Source of the DNA: Actinomycetota bacterium
Lineage (GTDB): Bacteria > Actinomycetota > CADDZG01 > WHSQ01
Length of the DNA: 39,082 nucleotides
Assembly (NCBI GenBank): GCA_013694625.1
Contig: JACDCD010000218.1
Coordinates: 1-39,082 of the forward strand
Direction of reading: 5' to 3'
The notes under the pieces are model-generated. The model saw only the letters and a list, made by a program, of their open reading frames with translations. It was not told the DNA's origin and made no database searches. The position numbers and the translations under genes were made by a program. Below are positions 20,102 through 28,405 of this stretch, piece after piece; the first letter of the stretch is position 1; every line of letters begins with the position of its first letter.

Positions 20102-20806
20102 TCACCCCAGTCCCTGGGCTATCGCCAGGACGCCGGCGATCCCGGCGAAGCAGAGGACCGCGGGGCGGAGCCATCTGGCATCCAGCCACGGCTTCAGGTA
20201 TCTGCTCAACAACAGCCCCGCCAGCATCGCGGGAATCATCTCGAGAGCGAAGATCACATGGTCGCCGTCGACCCTCCCCGTCAATGCGAGCGCGGCGAGT
20301 GACATGAGGGTGCCGAACACGAAGGAAGCCGACAACGTCGATCTGAGCTCGGTGCCGGGCCGGGCCTGGTAGGCGAGAGCCATGGGCGCCCCGCCTATCG
20401 CCGCCGCCGTGCTCATCACCCCCGACGCAAATCCTGCGGCCATCCCCATCCCCCACTCGACCTCGGTTGGAGCGGCGAACAAGCTCAAGACCACGGCCAG
20501 GACAATCATGCCACCCACCAAGAGCGCGAGTGAGTCGGCCTGCACCATCGCAAGCAGCGCCACGCCGGCAACAGTGCCGACGATTCGCCCCACAGTTGAA
20601 TAGAACAAACCAGAGAGATCGATCGAACCGTGCTCCCGCAGAGCCATGGTGATCGTCATCGGCACCGCGATCAGGAGGAGCCCGGACGGGACCACCTCAG
20701 GCAGCAGCAAAGTGAACGTAGGAACCGCCACAAGCGCAAAGCCGAAGCCGATTGAACCCTGAATGACGGCGCCCAGCATAACGGCGAGCAGCGCAACGAG
20801 AATCAC
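20102..20806 (-). CDS. TSUP (TauE/SafE) family membrane permease
   Basis: The 234-residue protein has about eight hydrophobic segments with the two-fold repeat of the TSUP family: GAVIQGSIGFGFALVAVP in the first half and GFASGVMSTAAAIGGAPMALAYQA in the second. Members move sulfite, sulfonates, other organosulfur compounds or organic anions across the inner membrane. It starts with GTG, 87 bases after fucD on the same strand. Placement between a sugar-acid dehydratase and a cyclase suggests transport of an acidic catabolic intermediate, but that is guesswork; the substrate is unknown. Confidence 0.85.
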   Translation of the reverse strand: MILVALLAVMLGAVIQGSIGFGFALVAVPTFTLLLPEVVPSGLLLIAVPMTITMALREHGSIDLSGLFYSTVGRIVGTVAGVALLAMVQADSLALLVGGMIVLAVVLSLFAAPTEVEWGMGMAAGFASGVMSTAAAIGGAPMALAYQARPGTELRSTLSASFVFGTLMSLAALALTGRVDGDHVIFALEMIPAMLAGLLLSRYLKPWLDARWLRPAVLCFAGIAGVLAIAQGLG

Positions 20807-20893
20807 TCGTGCTCGGCGCCGCGGCGATATTTCAGCCTGAGTAGACGCCGAATGGTGCAGCTCTCCAGGGCTTCTTCAACCGCAAATGGAAAG

Positions 20894-22198
20894 CTACGCA
20901 GGTCCGCTCCACACTGATCCGGAGGGAAACGCGTAGTCCTCCAGCGTCTGCGGGTGCATGGTGATGCTGTAACCCGGAGCCGCTGGTGGCATATAGCGCC
21001 CGTTCTCAACCACTACGGGGGTCACGAAGTGCTCGTGAAGATGATCGACATACTCGAGCACGCGCCCTTTCAAGGACGCGCCCACACATACATAGTCGAA
21101 GATGGAGAGGTGCTGAACGTACTCGCACAGACCCACTCCTCCTGCATGTGGACACACAGGAACATCGAATTTGGCGGCCATGAGCAGGACTGCCAGGACC
21201 TCGTTCACGCCACCCAGTCTGCAGCTGTCGATCTGACAAAAATCGATCGCATTCGCCTGGAGGAACTGCTTGAACATGATCCTGTTGTGCGCATGCTCGC
21301 CGGTGGCGACGCCGATAGGTGCAACGGCACTCCTGATCCTCGCATGACCAAGGACGTCGTCGGGACTCGTCGGCTCCTCGATCCACCACGGGTCGAACTG
21401 CGCCAGAACCTTCATACTTTCGATGGCTTCGTCGACATCCCAGCTCTGGTTGGCATCCATCATGAGCTTTCGGTCAGGTCCAATCTCGTCACGAATCAGC
21501 TCGGCGCGCCGGGAATCCTCACCCAGATCTGCGCCGACCTTCATCTTGAAGTGGGTCCACCCTCTTTCGACGCCTTCTCGGCAGAGCTCGCGCAGCTTGT
21601 CGTCGGGATAGCCGAGCCATCCTGCTGAAGTGGTGTAGGCGGGGAAGCCGCTCGTGATCATCTCCTGTTCGCGTTCAGCTCGCGTCGGCTCGTTGGCTTG
21701 CAGAATCCGTAAGGCATCCGCAGGTGTGATCGCATCAGTGATGTAGCGGAAATCGATGCAAGCAACGAGCTCCTCGGGTGTCATGTCACCGAGCAAGCGC
21801 CACAGTGGCTTGGCCGCCTTCTTGGCGTAGAGGTCCCACACAGCGTTCACAACCGCCGCGGCGGCGAGATGAATGACCCCCTTTTCAGGACCGATCCAGC
21901 GCAACTGACTGTCGTTCGTCACCGTGCGCCAAAAAGCCCCCATGTCTCCGGTAAAGGACTCGAGTGTTCTATTCACAACGAACGGGGCAAGCGCTTCAAT
22001 GGCGGCCACGCAGATTTCGTTGCCTCGTCCGATCGTGAAGGTCATCCCGTGGCCTTCAAGTGACGGATGGTCGGTCTGCAGAACCACGTAGGCGGCGGAG
22101 TAGTCCGGGTCGGGATTCATCGCGTCCGACCCATCCAGCGAACGCGATGTCGGAAACCTGATGTCGTAGGCGGTGAGGTTGGTGATGCGAACAGGCAT
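20894..22198 (-). CDS. fucD: L-fuconate dehydratase
   Basis: This enolase-superfamily enzyme dehydrates L-fuconate to 2-keto-3-deoxy-L-fuconate and, in characterised homologues, also accepts D-arabinonate and L-galactonate. From the ATG at 22198 (GGGGACGAG just upstream) it has 434 residues. The diagnostic N-terminus YDIRFPTSRSLDGSDAMNPDPDYSAAYVVL is present. Catalytic residues fall at the positions I recall for the Xanthomonas enzyme: Lys218/Lys220 (FKMKVG), metal ligands Asp248, Glu274 and Glu301, Asp324 and His351 (CPHAGGVG). The human relative is ENOSF1. The open frame extends to 22696, but that part overlaps the divergent dehydrogenase and is not homologous. It is transcribed away from the rest of the sugar operon. 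Confidence 0.95.
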   Translation of the reverse strand: MPVRITNLTAYDIRFPTSRSLDGSDAMNPDPDYSAAYVVLQTDHPSLEGHGMTFTIGRGNEICVAAIEALAPFVVNRTLESFTGDMGAFWRTVTNDSQLRWIGPEKGVIHLAAAAVVNAVWDLYAKKAAKPLWRLLGDMTPEELVACIDFRYITDAITPADALRILQANEPTRAEREQEMITSGFPAYTTSAGWLGYPDDKLRELCREGVERGWTHFKMKVGADLGEDSRRAELIRDEIGPDRKLMMDANQSWDVDEAIESMKVLAQFDPWWIEEPTSPDDVLGHARIRSAVAPIGVATGEHAHNRIMFKQFLQANAIDFCQIDSCRLGGVNEVLAVLLMAAKFDVPVCPHAGGVGLCEYVQHLSIFDYVCVGASLKGRVLEYVDHLHEHFVTPVVVENGRYMPPAAPGYSITMHPQTLEDYAFPSGSVWSGPA

Positions 22199-22294
22199 CT
22201 CGTCCCCGGCTGGTCCGATGTGAGGGTGGTGCCGAGTGTAAGGTCTCAGGCACCGGCGGAGTGCTGCTCCTCCGGCGACGGTGAGATAACTTCC
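22199..22294. promoter_or_regulatory. Divergent control region of the sugar-acid island
   Basis: These 96 bases separate fucD from the rightward operon and must carry both promoters unless they are elsewhere. An inverted repeat GGTGCCGAG (22228-22236) / CTC-A-GGCACC (22245-22254), nine pairs with one bulged A, lies in the middle and is a plausible operator. I see no convincing -35/-10 pair. Confidence 0.35.
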
Positions 22295-23284
22295 ATGACC
22301 CCGGGGGTGGGCGTGCAGGCACTGATGTTCCAGGAGCGTCGCAGGATGGAGATGCGCGAGATCGACGCTCCCTCTCCCGGCCCAGGCGAGGCCATCATCG
22401 AGGTGGCCGCTTGTGGTGTCTGCGGTTCGGATCTCGAGGGATACGTCGGCACTCCCGGTATGGCCGACCGTCGCGTCCCCCCGCTGCTCCTGGGGCACGA
22501 GTTTGCGGGAACCGTCATCGAGGGCCCGGACGACTGGCAGGGGCGCGCCGTCGCGATACATCCACTCATCACCGACGGCTCCTGCCGCTTCTGCCGCTCG
22601 GGGCGGCGATACCTGTGCCCCAATCGGGAATTGATCGGGCTCAACCGTCCGGGAGCGCTGGCACAGCAGGTGGTCGTTCCACTGAGCGGTCTGCATGCTT
22701 TACCGGAGGGTCTCCCCAGTTGGCGCGGCGCGCTGGCCGAGCCTCTTGCCGTCGCCGTGCACGCGGTCGAACTCGCCGGCCCGCTGCTCGAGCGTGACGT
22801 GCTCGTCTTTGGAGGTGGAGCCATCGGTTTCTTCGTCGCCTGGGCTGCCCGGCGCGCCGGAGCGAGGGTGAGGGTGATCGACATAAGCGACACCCGCCGC
22901 GAGCAGGCGGTGGCACTCGGCATCGAGTCCGGCAAAGTACCTGAGGGCGAGGTGGATGTGACCTTCGACACGGTGGGAATCGAGGTCACCCGGGCGGGCG
23001 CCATAACCCATTTGGCGCCCGGCGGCACCGCGGTGTTCGTTGGACTGCACGACGATGAGAGTCCCTTCAGCTTCTACGGTTTGATACTGCAAGAGCGTCA
23101 GGTCAGGGGAAGCTACTGCTATTCGGACGAGGACTTCGCCCGAGCCGTATCGCTTTGCGGCGAGGTGCCCGGCGACTACATCGCGCATGTGCCGTTGCAG
23201 GAAGGAGCATCTGCTTTCGAGGCACTTGCAGCCGGGAGCAGCGAACATCTCAAAGTACTGTTGGAACCGGATGGGCAGGCCTAG
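22295..23284 (+). CDS. Zinc-dependent medium-chain alcohol/polyol dehydrogenase
   Basis: This is an MDR-family NAD(P)-dependent dehydrogenase of about 329 residues. The catalytic zinc ligands are in CGVCGSDLEGY and GHEFAGTV, and the Rossmann loop is VFGGGAIGFFVAWAARRAGARVRVIDIS. The structural-zinc lobe (DGSCRFCRSGRRYLC) has Asp where the first of four cysteines normally sits. ATG 22295 has GGTGAG about nine bases upstream; GTG 22313 would give the more typical N-terminus MQALMFQERR. First gene of the rightward operon, it probably oxidises a sugar or polyol such as L-fucose, D-arabinose or a related keto-acid; the substrate is not determined by the sequence. Confidence 0.85.
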   Translation: MTPGVGVQALMFQERRRMEMREIDAPSPGPGEAIIEVAACGVCGSDLEGYVGTPGMADRRVPPLLLGHEFAGTVIEGPDDWQGRAVAIHPLITDGSCRFCRSGRRYLCPNRELIGLNRPGALAQQVVVPLSGLHALPEGLPSWRGALAEPLAVAVHAVELAGPLLERDVLVFGGGAIGFFVAWAARRAGARVRVIDISDTRREQAVALGIESGKVPEGEVDVTFDTVGIEVTRAGAITHLAPGGTAVFVGLHDDESPFSFYGLILQERQVRGSYCYSDEDFARAVSLCGEVPGDYIAHVPLQEGASAFEALAAGSSEHLKVLLEPDGQA

Positions 23285-23305
23285 CATCCCAGGGGGAAGG
23301 CCGTC

Positions 23306-24148
23306 GTGTATCTGAGCCGTCACTCAGGCGAGAGTGGACCGCGTTGGGCGGTGGACGGCCGAGGGCTGCCGGCGAGTTTCTCCCTGGACCTGCTGCTCCA
23401 GCTCCCTGCAGACATCGCTCCTGAGATCGTCGCGTCCATGGCCACAGAGCCTGAGACGCTCGACGGCCCGCTGCTTGCTCCCATTGAAGCTCACCACGAG
23501 GTGTGGGCCGGTGGGGTCACCTATCTCAAAAGCCGCGAGGCGCGCCAAGCCGAATCAAGCGCCACCGGCGGCGGGGATTTCTACGCACGCGTTTACGACG
23601 CCGAACGGCCCGAATTGTTTTTCAAAGCCGTCGGTTGGCGGGTGATCGATCCCGAAGCCGCCATCCGGAAACGAAGAGATGCGGTATGGACTGTTCCCGA
23701 ACCCGAGCTCGTCCTGGTACTGAACAGCCGGTTGGAGATCGTTGGTTACTGCGCCGGGAACGATGTCTCGTCGCGCGATATCGAGGGTGACAATGCCCTA
23801 TACCTTCCCCAGGCCAAGGTTTACGACGGCTCCTGTGCGCTTGGGCCGGGCATCGTCACCGCTTCGGCCGACGAAGTGTCGGCCGTGCGCGTTGCACTGG
23901 AGATTGTCCGGAAGGGCGCGACCATCTTTTCCGATACCACCAACACATCTCAGATGAAGCGAACCCCCGGCGAGCTGGTCCACCATCTCGGCAGCGAGAT
24001 GAGCTGGCCGCAGGGTGTCTACCTGATGACGGGGACGAGCATCGTCCCGCCCGAGGATTACAGCCTCCAGCCAGACGACGTCGTTCGCATCACGGTGGGA
24101 TCGCTCGAACTGAACAACATCGTAGGACGGGATCCGGCGCCTGCATGA
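23306..24148 (+). CDS. FAH-family 2-keto-3-deoxy-sugar-acid dehydratase/hydrolase
   Basis: The 280-residue protein has the fumarylacetoacetase fold: [15 protein letters not shown], then [14 protein letters not shown], the metal-binding Glu pair near [10 protein letters not shown], and [32 protein letters not shown]. From memory, this last segment and the overall layout match archaeal 2-keto-3-deoxy-D-arabinonate dehydratase (KdaD) and its bacterial relatives, which form 2,5-dioxopentanoate (alpha-ketoglutarate semialdehyde). The alternative is 2,4-diketo-3-deoxy-L-fuconate hydrolase, also an FAH protein. The downstream ALDH favours the dehydratase role. It starts with GTG after AGGGGGAAGG and overlaps the next gene by ATGA. 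Confidence 0.82.
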   Translation: MYLSRHSGESGPRWAVDGRGLPASFSLDLLLQLPADIAPEIVASMATEPETLDGPLLAPIEAHHEVWAGGVTYLKSREARQAESSATGGGDFYARVYDAERPELFFKAVGWRVIDPEAAIRKRRDAVWTVPEPELVLVLNSRLEIVGYCAGNDVSSRDIEGDNALYLPQAKVYDGSCALGPGIVTASADEVSAVRVALEIVRKGATIFSDTTNTSQMKRTPGELVHHLGSEMSWPQGVYLMTGTSIVPPEDYSLQPDDVVRITVGSLELNNIVGRDPAPA

Positions 24149-24888
24149 GCATGCAGGGAAAGATCGCCCTTGTTGCAGGTGGCAGCCGCGGCATAGGGTT
24201 CGCCATTGCCGAGCGCCTCGGGGCGCAGGGGGCCCGCCTCTGTATTGCGTCGCGCAACCCCGAAGAGGCGACCGAGCGGCTTCGCTCTCAGGGTCTCGAC
24301 GTCATCGCCCTGAGCCTCGACCTGGCCGATCAGGACCCCCGGGCTGTCGTCGATGCGACCGTCGACCACTTCGCCGGCCTCGACGTTCTCGTGTATTCGT
24401 CGGGCACCAATATCCGCAAGCCAATTCTCGAGTTGAGCCTCGAACAGTGGAGGCTCATTCATCGGGTCAACCTCGAAAGCGCCTTCCTGAGCGCCCAGGC
24501 GGCCGCTCCGCACATGCTCGGGGGCCACTGGGGACGCATGCTGTTCATAGCCTCGATTGCCGGGTTCCACGGGGGTGCTGTGCTCCCGATCACCGCGTAT
24601 TCGGCGAGCAAGGCCGGCCTGAACGGGTTGGTCAGGGGCCTCGCAAAAGAGTGGGCGCCGGGCGGCATCCGGGTGAACGCGCTGTCGCCCGGATTCACTC
24701 GCACTGAGCTCACGGAGCCCGTCCAGAACCACCCGGAGTTGAGCGAATCCATAGACGCCCGGATTCCGGTCGGGCGCTGGGCCGAGCCCGGCGACATGGC
24801 CGGCATCGGCGCGTTCCTCTGCTCCGAGGAAGCCGACTACATCACCGGCCAGTCCATCATCGTCGACGGGGGGTATCTGCTCTTTTGA
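24145..24888 (+). CDS. Short-chain dehydrogenase/reductase
   Basis: This is a classical SDR of 247 residues, with the cofactor loop [15 protein letters not shown] (residues 11-25), an SSGTN segment replacing NNAG, the catalytic Ser and YSASKAG motif, and the C-terminal [15 protein letters not shown]. Arg follows the second strand (CIASRNPEE), which hints at NADP. It is closest in style to KduD/gluconate-5-dehydrogenase-type enzymes. The ATG overlaps the stop of the FAH gene, so it is translationally coupled. It may be the sugar 1-dehydrogenase that feeds the two dehydratases, or act on a keto-deoxy acid. Confidence 0.85.
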   Translation: MSMQGKIALVAGGSRGIGFAIAERLGAQGARLCIASRNPEEATERLRSQGLDVIALSLDLADQDPRAVVDATVDHFAGLDVLVYSSGTNIRKPILELSLEQWRLIHRVNLESAFLSAQAAAPHMLGGHWGRMLFIASIAGFHGGAVLPITAYSASKAGLNGLVRGLAKEWAPGGIRVNALSPGFTRTELTEPVQNHPELSESIDARIPVGRWAEPGDMAGIGAFLCSEEADYITGQSIIVDGGYLLF

Positions 24889-24903
24889 AACCGCAACTTT
24901 CCC

Positions 24904-24950
24904 CCGAGTGGGTGGCAGATGTCCATTGTTCACACTCACCACCCACTCGG
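24904..24950. promoter_or_regulatory. Perfect 12-bp inverted repeat in the operon
   Basis: CCGAGTGGGTGG (24904-24915) and CCACCCACTCGG (24939-24950) are exact reverse complements separated by 23 bases, in the 85-base gap before the second dehydratase gene. It could be an operator, an internal transcription attenuator or an mRNA-processing hairpin. There is no T-run after it, which argues against a simple terminator. Confidence 0.55.
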
Positions 24951-24973
24951 CGCCTTGGGGGGGCCGGACGCCG

Positions 24974-26224
24974 ATGATCAAGGATGTTCAGACCGCCGTT
25001 ATCGAGTCCAACTACGACTGGACGCTGGTCAAGATCATCGCCGATGAGGGCGTCGGCTACGGGGAATGTTTCTTCGCCCTCGGCCTGCCCGACGTGATCC
25101 GCCGGCTCAGCCCTCTGCTGATCAAGCAGGATCCCGCAAATATCACGAAGCTCCTGCGCAGCCTCAAGACCGCCGGACTGTTGACCAGCCCCCACGGCGG
25201 CGCGCTCCAGCACGCGCTTGCCGGGATCGAGACCGCGCTGTGGGATCTCCTGGGGAAATCACTCGGCGCGCCGCTGTACCGTTTGTGGGGCGGGGCCTAC
25301 CGCAACGACATCCGCCTCTACGCCGACTGCCACGGCGGGGAGGGGCTCGCCTCCTTGAGCTCGATCCTGGCGCCGCGCACACCGTGGTGGCTGGGCGAAG
25401 CGACCGACGACACCCCCCACGAGGTGCATCCCAAGTACCACGGAGGGCGCGCCGCAGAGGCGTTCGAGCTCGACCTCGACCTGTATGCGCGGCGCGCCCG
25501 GGAAGCCGCCGAGCACGGTTACACGATCCTCAAGTTCGATCTCGACATCCCCAACCCGCACTCTCGCGATGACTACAACCGGACACTCGAGCCGCAAGAA
25601 ATAGATCTGCTGGTAGAAGTTGTGCGCGCCGTGCGCGAAAGCATCTCCGAGGAGGTCGGGCTTGCGGTCGATTGCCACTGGAGCTTGAGCGCGACCAGCG
25701 GAGCCGCCCTCGGCCGTGCACTCGAGCCCTTCAAGCTGCTGTGGATCGAAGATCCGGTGCCACCGGAATCGGACGAGGCGCTGGCACGCGTTGTGCGCGA
25801 GAGCCCTACGCCGATCGCCAGCGGAGAGAACCACTACTCCGCAGTTCAATTCAACCGATTGCTGCAACTGGGTATGCAGATCGCCGCGCCGGACCTGCAG
25901 AAAACGGGCTTCGCCGAGGGCAGGCGGATCGCCGAGCTCGCCGAGCTTTTCACCGTGCCGCTGGCTCCCCACAACATCTCGAGCCCCATCGGGACACTCG
26001 CCGCTGCCCATCTCGCGTCGACGATCCCGAACTTCCTCGTGCTCGAGCACCACGGCATCGATGTCCCATTCTGGGAGGAGTTGGCCGCAGGCCGGGATGC
26101 ACCCCTCATACAAGAGGGTCATGTCGTCCTTGACGACGCGCCGGGATTGGGCGTCACTCTCGACGAGGAGGTCGCGTACCGTTACCGCAAGCGCGACGAG
26201 GCCTTCTTCGGAAATGCACCGTAG
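24974..26224 (+). CDS. Enolase-superfamily sugar-acid dehydratase
   Basis: The protein has 416 residues and belongs to the mandelate racemase/muconate lactonising group. It shows KFDLD (a KxD motif on strand 2), metal ligands in AVDCHWS, WIEDPVPPES and ASGENHYS, Asp in APDLQKTGFAEG and the catalytic His in LAPHNISSPIG. The layout resembles archaeal gluconate/arabinonate/xylonate dehydratases and related aldonate dehydratases, so its product would be a 2-keto-3-deoxy aldonate. It is clearly distinct from the fucD gene at 20894. I chose ATG 24974 because the upstream part of the frame runs through the inverted repeat. Exact substrate unknown; a pentonate is likely given the ALDH downstream. Confidence 0.85.
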   Translation: MIKDVQTAVIESNYDWTLVKIIADEGVGYGECFFALGLPDVIRRLSPLLIKQDPANITKLLRSLKTAGLLTSPHGGALQHALAGIETALWDLLGKSLGAPLYRLWGGAYRNDIRLYADCHGGEGLASLSSILAPRTPWWLGEATDDTPHEVHPKYHGGRAAEAFELDLDLYARRAREAAEHGYTILKFDLDIPNPHSRDDYNRTLEPQEIDLLVEVVRAVRESISEEVGLAVDCHWSLSATSGAALGRALEPFKLLWIEDPVPPESDEALARVVRESPTPIASGENHYSAVQFNRLLQLGMQIAAPDLQKTGFAEGRRIAELAELFTVPLAPHNISSPIGTLAAAHLASTIPNFLVLEHHGIDVPFWEELAAGRDAPLIQEGHVVLDDAPGLGVTLDEEVAYRYRKRDEAFFGNAP

Positions 26225-26268
26225 AGCAGAGCAGCTACGCGACAACCTTCGATGACAGGGAGCAGCCA

Positions 26269-27636
26269 ATGACCATGGAGAGCATCAACCCGCATCGGCC
26301 GTCCGACAGGGTAGCTCGATTCGAACCCGCCGGGCCGGACGGGGTCGAATCGTCCATCACACGGGCCGGCGAGGCATTCGGCGAGTGGTCGGCACAGACC
26401 GCCATCGCACGAGGCACCGCGTTGAGGCAGATAGCAGACGACATCGAAGGGCGCGCCGGGGAGTTCGCCGAGCTCATGGTACGTGAGGTCGGCAAACCCC
26501 TTGCCGAGACCCAACAGGAGATCGGCAGGGCGGTGTCCATCTTCCGCTACCACGCTCAGATGGCTCTCGCTCCGAACGGCCTGACATACCCCGCCGCCGA
26601 CGCAAGCTCCTGGTTGATGGAAAAGCGATTCCCCCTGGGCGTTTGCGGCCTTCTGACTCCTTGGAACTTCCCCATTGCGATTCCGGTCTGGAAGCTCGCA
26701 CCTGCGCTCGCCTGCGGCAACACCGCTGTGCTGAAGCCGGCCCCTCAGGCCACTGCGACGGCGCAACTGCTTCACGAGATCGCAAAGAAGCATCTGCCCG
26801 AAGGCGTATTCGAGCTCGTAACGGGGGACGCCGAGACCGGGGAACCTCTGGTCGATAACCCCGGCGTGGCCGCGGTGTCATTCACGGGCTCGGTGCCCGT
26901 TGGGCACGAAATCGCCAAGCGCGTGGCGGGGCGGGGCGCCAAGCTGCAGTGTGAGATGGGTGGGCAGAACCCATCGGTCGTACTGGCCGATGCCGATCTG
27001 GACAAGGCGGCCGCAGCCATCGCCTTTGCGACGATGGGCTACGCGGGCCAGAAGTGCACGGCCACGTCCAGGGTGATCATCGAGTCTTCTGTCTACGGCG
27101 CATTCAAGGACAAGCTTGTAACGGCTGTCGAGGAGATGGGAGTCGAAGATCCGTCGAGGGAAACCTGCAAGGTGGGCCCTCTCATCGAAGAAGCGGCTCG
27201 CCAGAATGCCCTCGATGCAATCCAGGACAGCGGCGGCAACGTGGTGACAGGTGGCTCCCCGCTTGATGCAGAGGGGTTCTACATCGCACCCACACTCGTC
27301 GAAATCGAAGATCGCTCGAGCGTGCTGGCCAAGGAAGAGGTCTTTGCCCCAGTCGTTGCGCTGCTCGAGGTCGGATCTCCGGACGAAGGCATTGCACTCG
27401 CCAACGACGTTCGCTTCGGATTGGTCGCCGCAGTGTTCACCAGCGACCTCGGGCGCGCTATGGAGTACTCGGGCAAGCTGGAGGCCGGGCTCGTCCGGGT
27501 GAACGCCCCCACTTCGGGAGTGGATTTCCACGCGCCGTTCGGCGGCTCGAAGGAGTCAAGTATCGGGCCGCGCGAACAAGGGCTTGCCGCCCGCGACTTC
27601 TTCACCGAGTCGCGCACGCTGTTGATCTCCCCGTGA
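26269..27636 (+). CDS. Aldehyde dehydrogenase, alpha-ketoglutarate-semialdehyde type
   Basis: This is an NAD(P)-dependent aldehyde dehydrogenase of 455 residues. The catalytic cysteine is Cys263 in GQKCTATSRVI, the general base Glu229 in LQCEMGGQNPS, the oxyanion Asn133 in LTPWNFPIAIPVWKL, and the cofactor loop SFTGSVPVGHEI. The CTATSR context is typical of 2,5-dioxovalerate (alpha-ketoglutarate semialdehyde) dehydrogenases, which finish non-phosphorylative pentose and aldarate pathways by making 2-oxoglutarate. GGGAG lies six to eight bases before the ATG; the stop overlaps the next gene by GTGA. Lactaldehyde or succinate semialdehyde are alternative substrates. Confidence 0.87.
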   Translation: MTMESINPHRPSDRVARFEPAGPDGVESSITRAGEAFGEWSAQTAIARGTALRQIADDIEGRAGEFAELMVREVGKPLAETQQEIGRAVSIFRYHAQMALAPNGLTYPAADASSWLMEKRFPLGVCGLLTPWNFPIAIPVWKLAPALACGNTAVLKPAPQATATAQLLHEIAKKHLPEGVFELVTGDAETGEPLVDNPGVAAVSFTGSVPVGHEIAKRVAGRGAKLQCEMGGQNPSVVLADADLDKAAAAIAFATMGYAGQKCTATSRVIIESSVYGAFKDKLVTAVEEMGVEDPSRETCKVGPLIEEAARQNALDAIQDSGGNVVTGGSPLDAEGFYIAPTLVEIEDRSSVLAKEEVFAPVVALLEVGSPDEGIALANDVRFGLVAAVFTSDLGRAMEYSGKLEAGLVRVNAPTSGVDFHAPFGGSKESSIGPREQGLAARDFFTESRTLLISP

Positions 27637-28394
27637 GCACCTTCGGCGGTCTTATCGCGCTGGTGACGGGTGCCGCATCGGGGATCGGTGCTGCAACCGC
27701 CGATTCACTTGAGAAAGCCGGGGCGCGTGTCGGGGCACTCGACATCGAGGAGGCTTCGGGGCGGCAGGGAGTTCTGCCGCTGGTCGCGGATGTCACCGAT
27801 GGTAGTGCGGTTGACGATGCAGTGCAACGGGTCGTTGACGAGTTCGGACGGCTCGATGTGCTCATCAACGTTGCCGGGATCGGCGCCACCGGAACCGTTG
27901 AGGACAATGCCGATGAGGAGTGGCGGAAGGTCTTCGACGTCAATGTGCTGGGGATGGTTCGCACGGCGCGCGCCGCTCTCCCCCACCTCCGGCGCGCCGA
28001 GCACCCCGCGGTCGTCAACGTGTGCTCCGTTGCCGCCATCGCCGGGCTTCCCCAACGAGCGCTCTACAGCGCCAGCAAGGGTGCGGTCCTGTCTCTCACA
28101 CTCGCCATGGCCGCCGACCTCGTGGACGAAGGCGTCAGGGTCAACTGCATCTGCCCGGGAACAGCAGACACTCCGTGGGTGGGCCGCCTGCTCGGCACCG
28201 CACCGGATCCGAACGCCGAACGCGCTGCACTGGAGGCGCGTCAGCCCATGGGCCGCCTTGGAAGCGCGCAGGAGATTGCCGCGGGGATCTTGTTTCTTGC
28301 CGCCCCGACCTCGAGCTTCGTCACCGGCACGGCCCTCGAGGTCGACGGCGGCATGGCCGGCCTCAGGATCCCGGCGCGCCCCCAACCGGGCTGA
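27633..28394 (+). CDS. SDR, probable 2-keto-3-deoxy-L-fuconate dehydrogenase
   Basis: The 253-residue SDR has TGAASGIGAATADSL as cofactor loop, Asp after strand 2 (GALDIEEA; NAD preference), NVAGIG, and YSASKGAV. The C-terminal part VNCICPGTADTPWVGRLL and RQPMGRLGSAQEIAAGILFLA matches what I recall of 2-keto-3-deoxy-L-fuconate dehydrogenases, which oxidise the fucD product to 2,4-diketo-3-deoxy-L-fuconate. The GTG start overlaps the ALDH stop (GTGA). It is the last gene of the operon and faces tsaC. The specific substrate rests on family likeness and the presence of fucD. Confidence 0.8.
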   Translation: MSTFGGLIALVTGAASGIGAATADSLEKAGARVGALDIEEASGRQGVLPLVADVTDGSAVDDAVQRVVDEFGRLDVLINVAGIGATGTVEDNADEEWRKVFDVNVLGMVRTARAALPHLRRAEHPAVVNVCSVAAIAGLPQRALYSASKGAVLSLTLAMAADLVDEGVRVNCICPGTADTPWVGRLLGTAPDPNAERAALEARQPMGRLGSAQEIAAGILFLAAPTSSFVTGTALEVDGGMAGLRIPARPQPG

Positions 28395-28405
28395 AGGACA
28401 AACTT

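Noticed and set aside
22199-22696. 166-codon N-terminal extension of fucD
   Set aside because: It overlaps the divergent dehydrogenase gene, has no similarity to the family, and ATG 22198 places all catalytic residues at the expected numbers.
24904-24950. 12-bp inverted repeat as ends of an insertion sequence or MITE
   Set aside because: The two arms enclose only 23 bases, there is no target-site duplication and no transposase in the window.
24058-24981. Minus-strand 307-codon frame opposite the SDR gene
   Set aside because: The plus-strand SDR has all catalytic motifs and ATGA coupling; the antisense frame has none.
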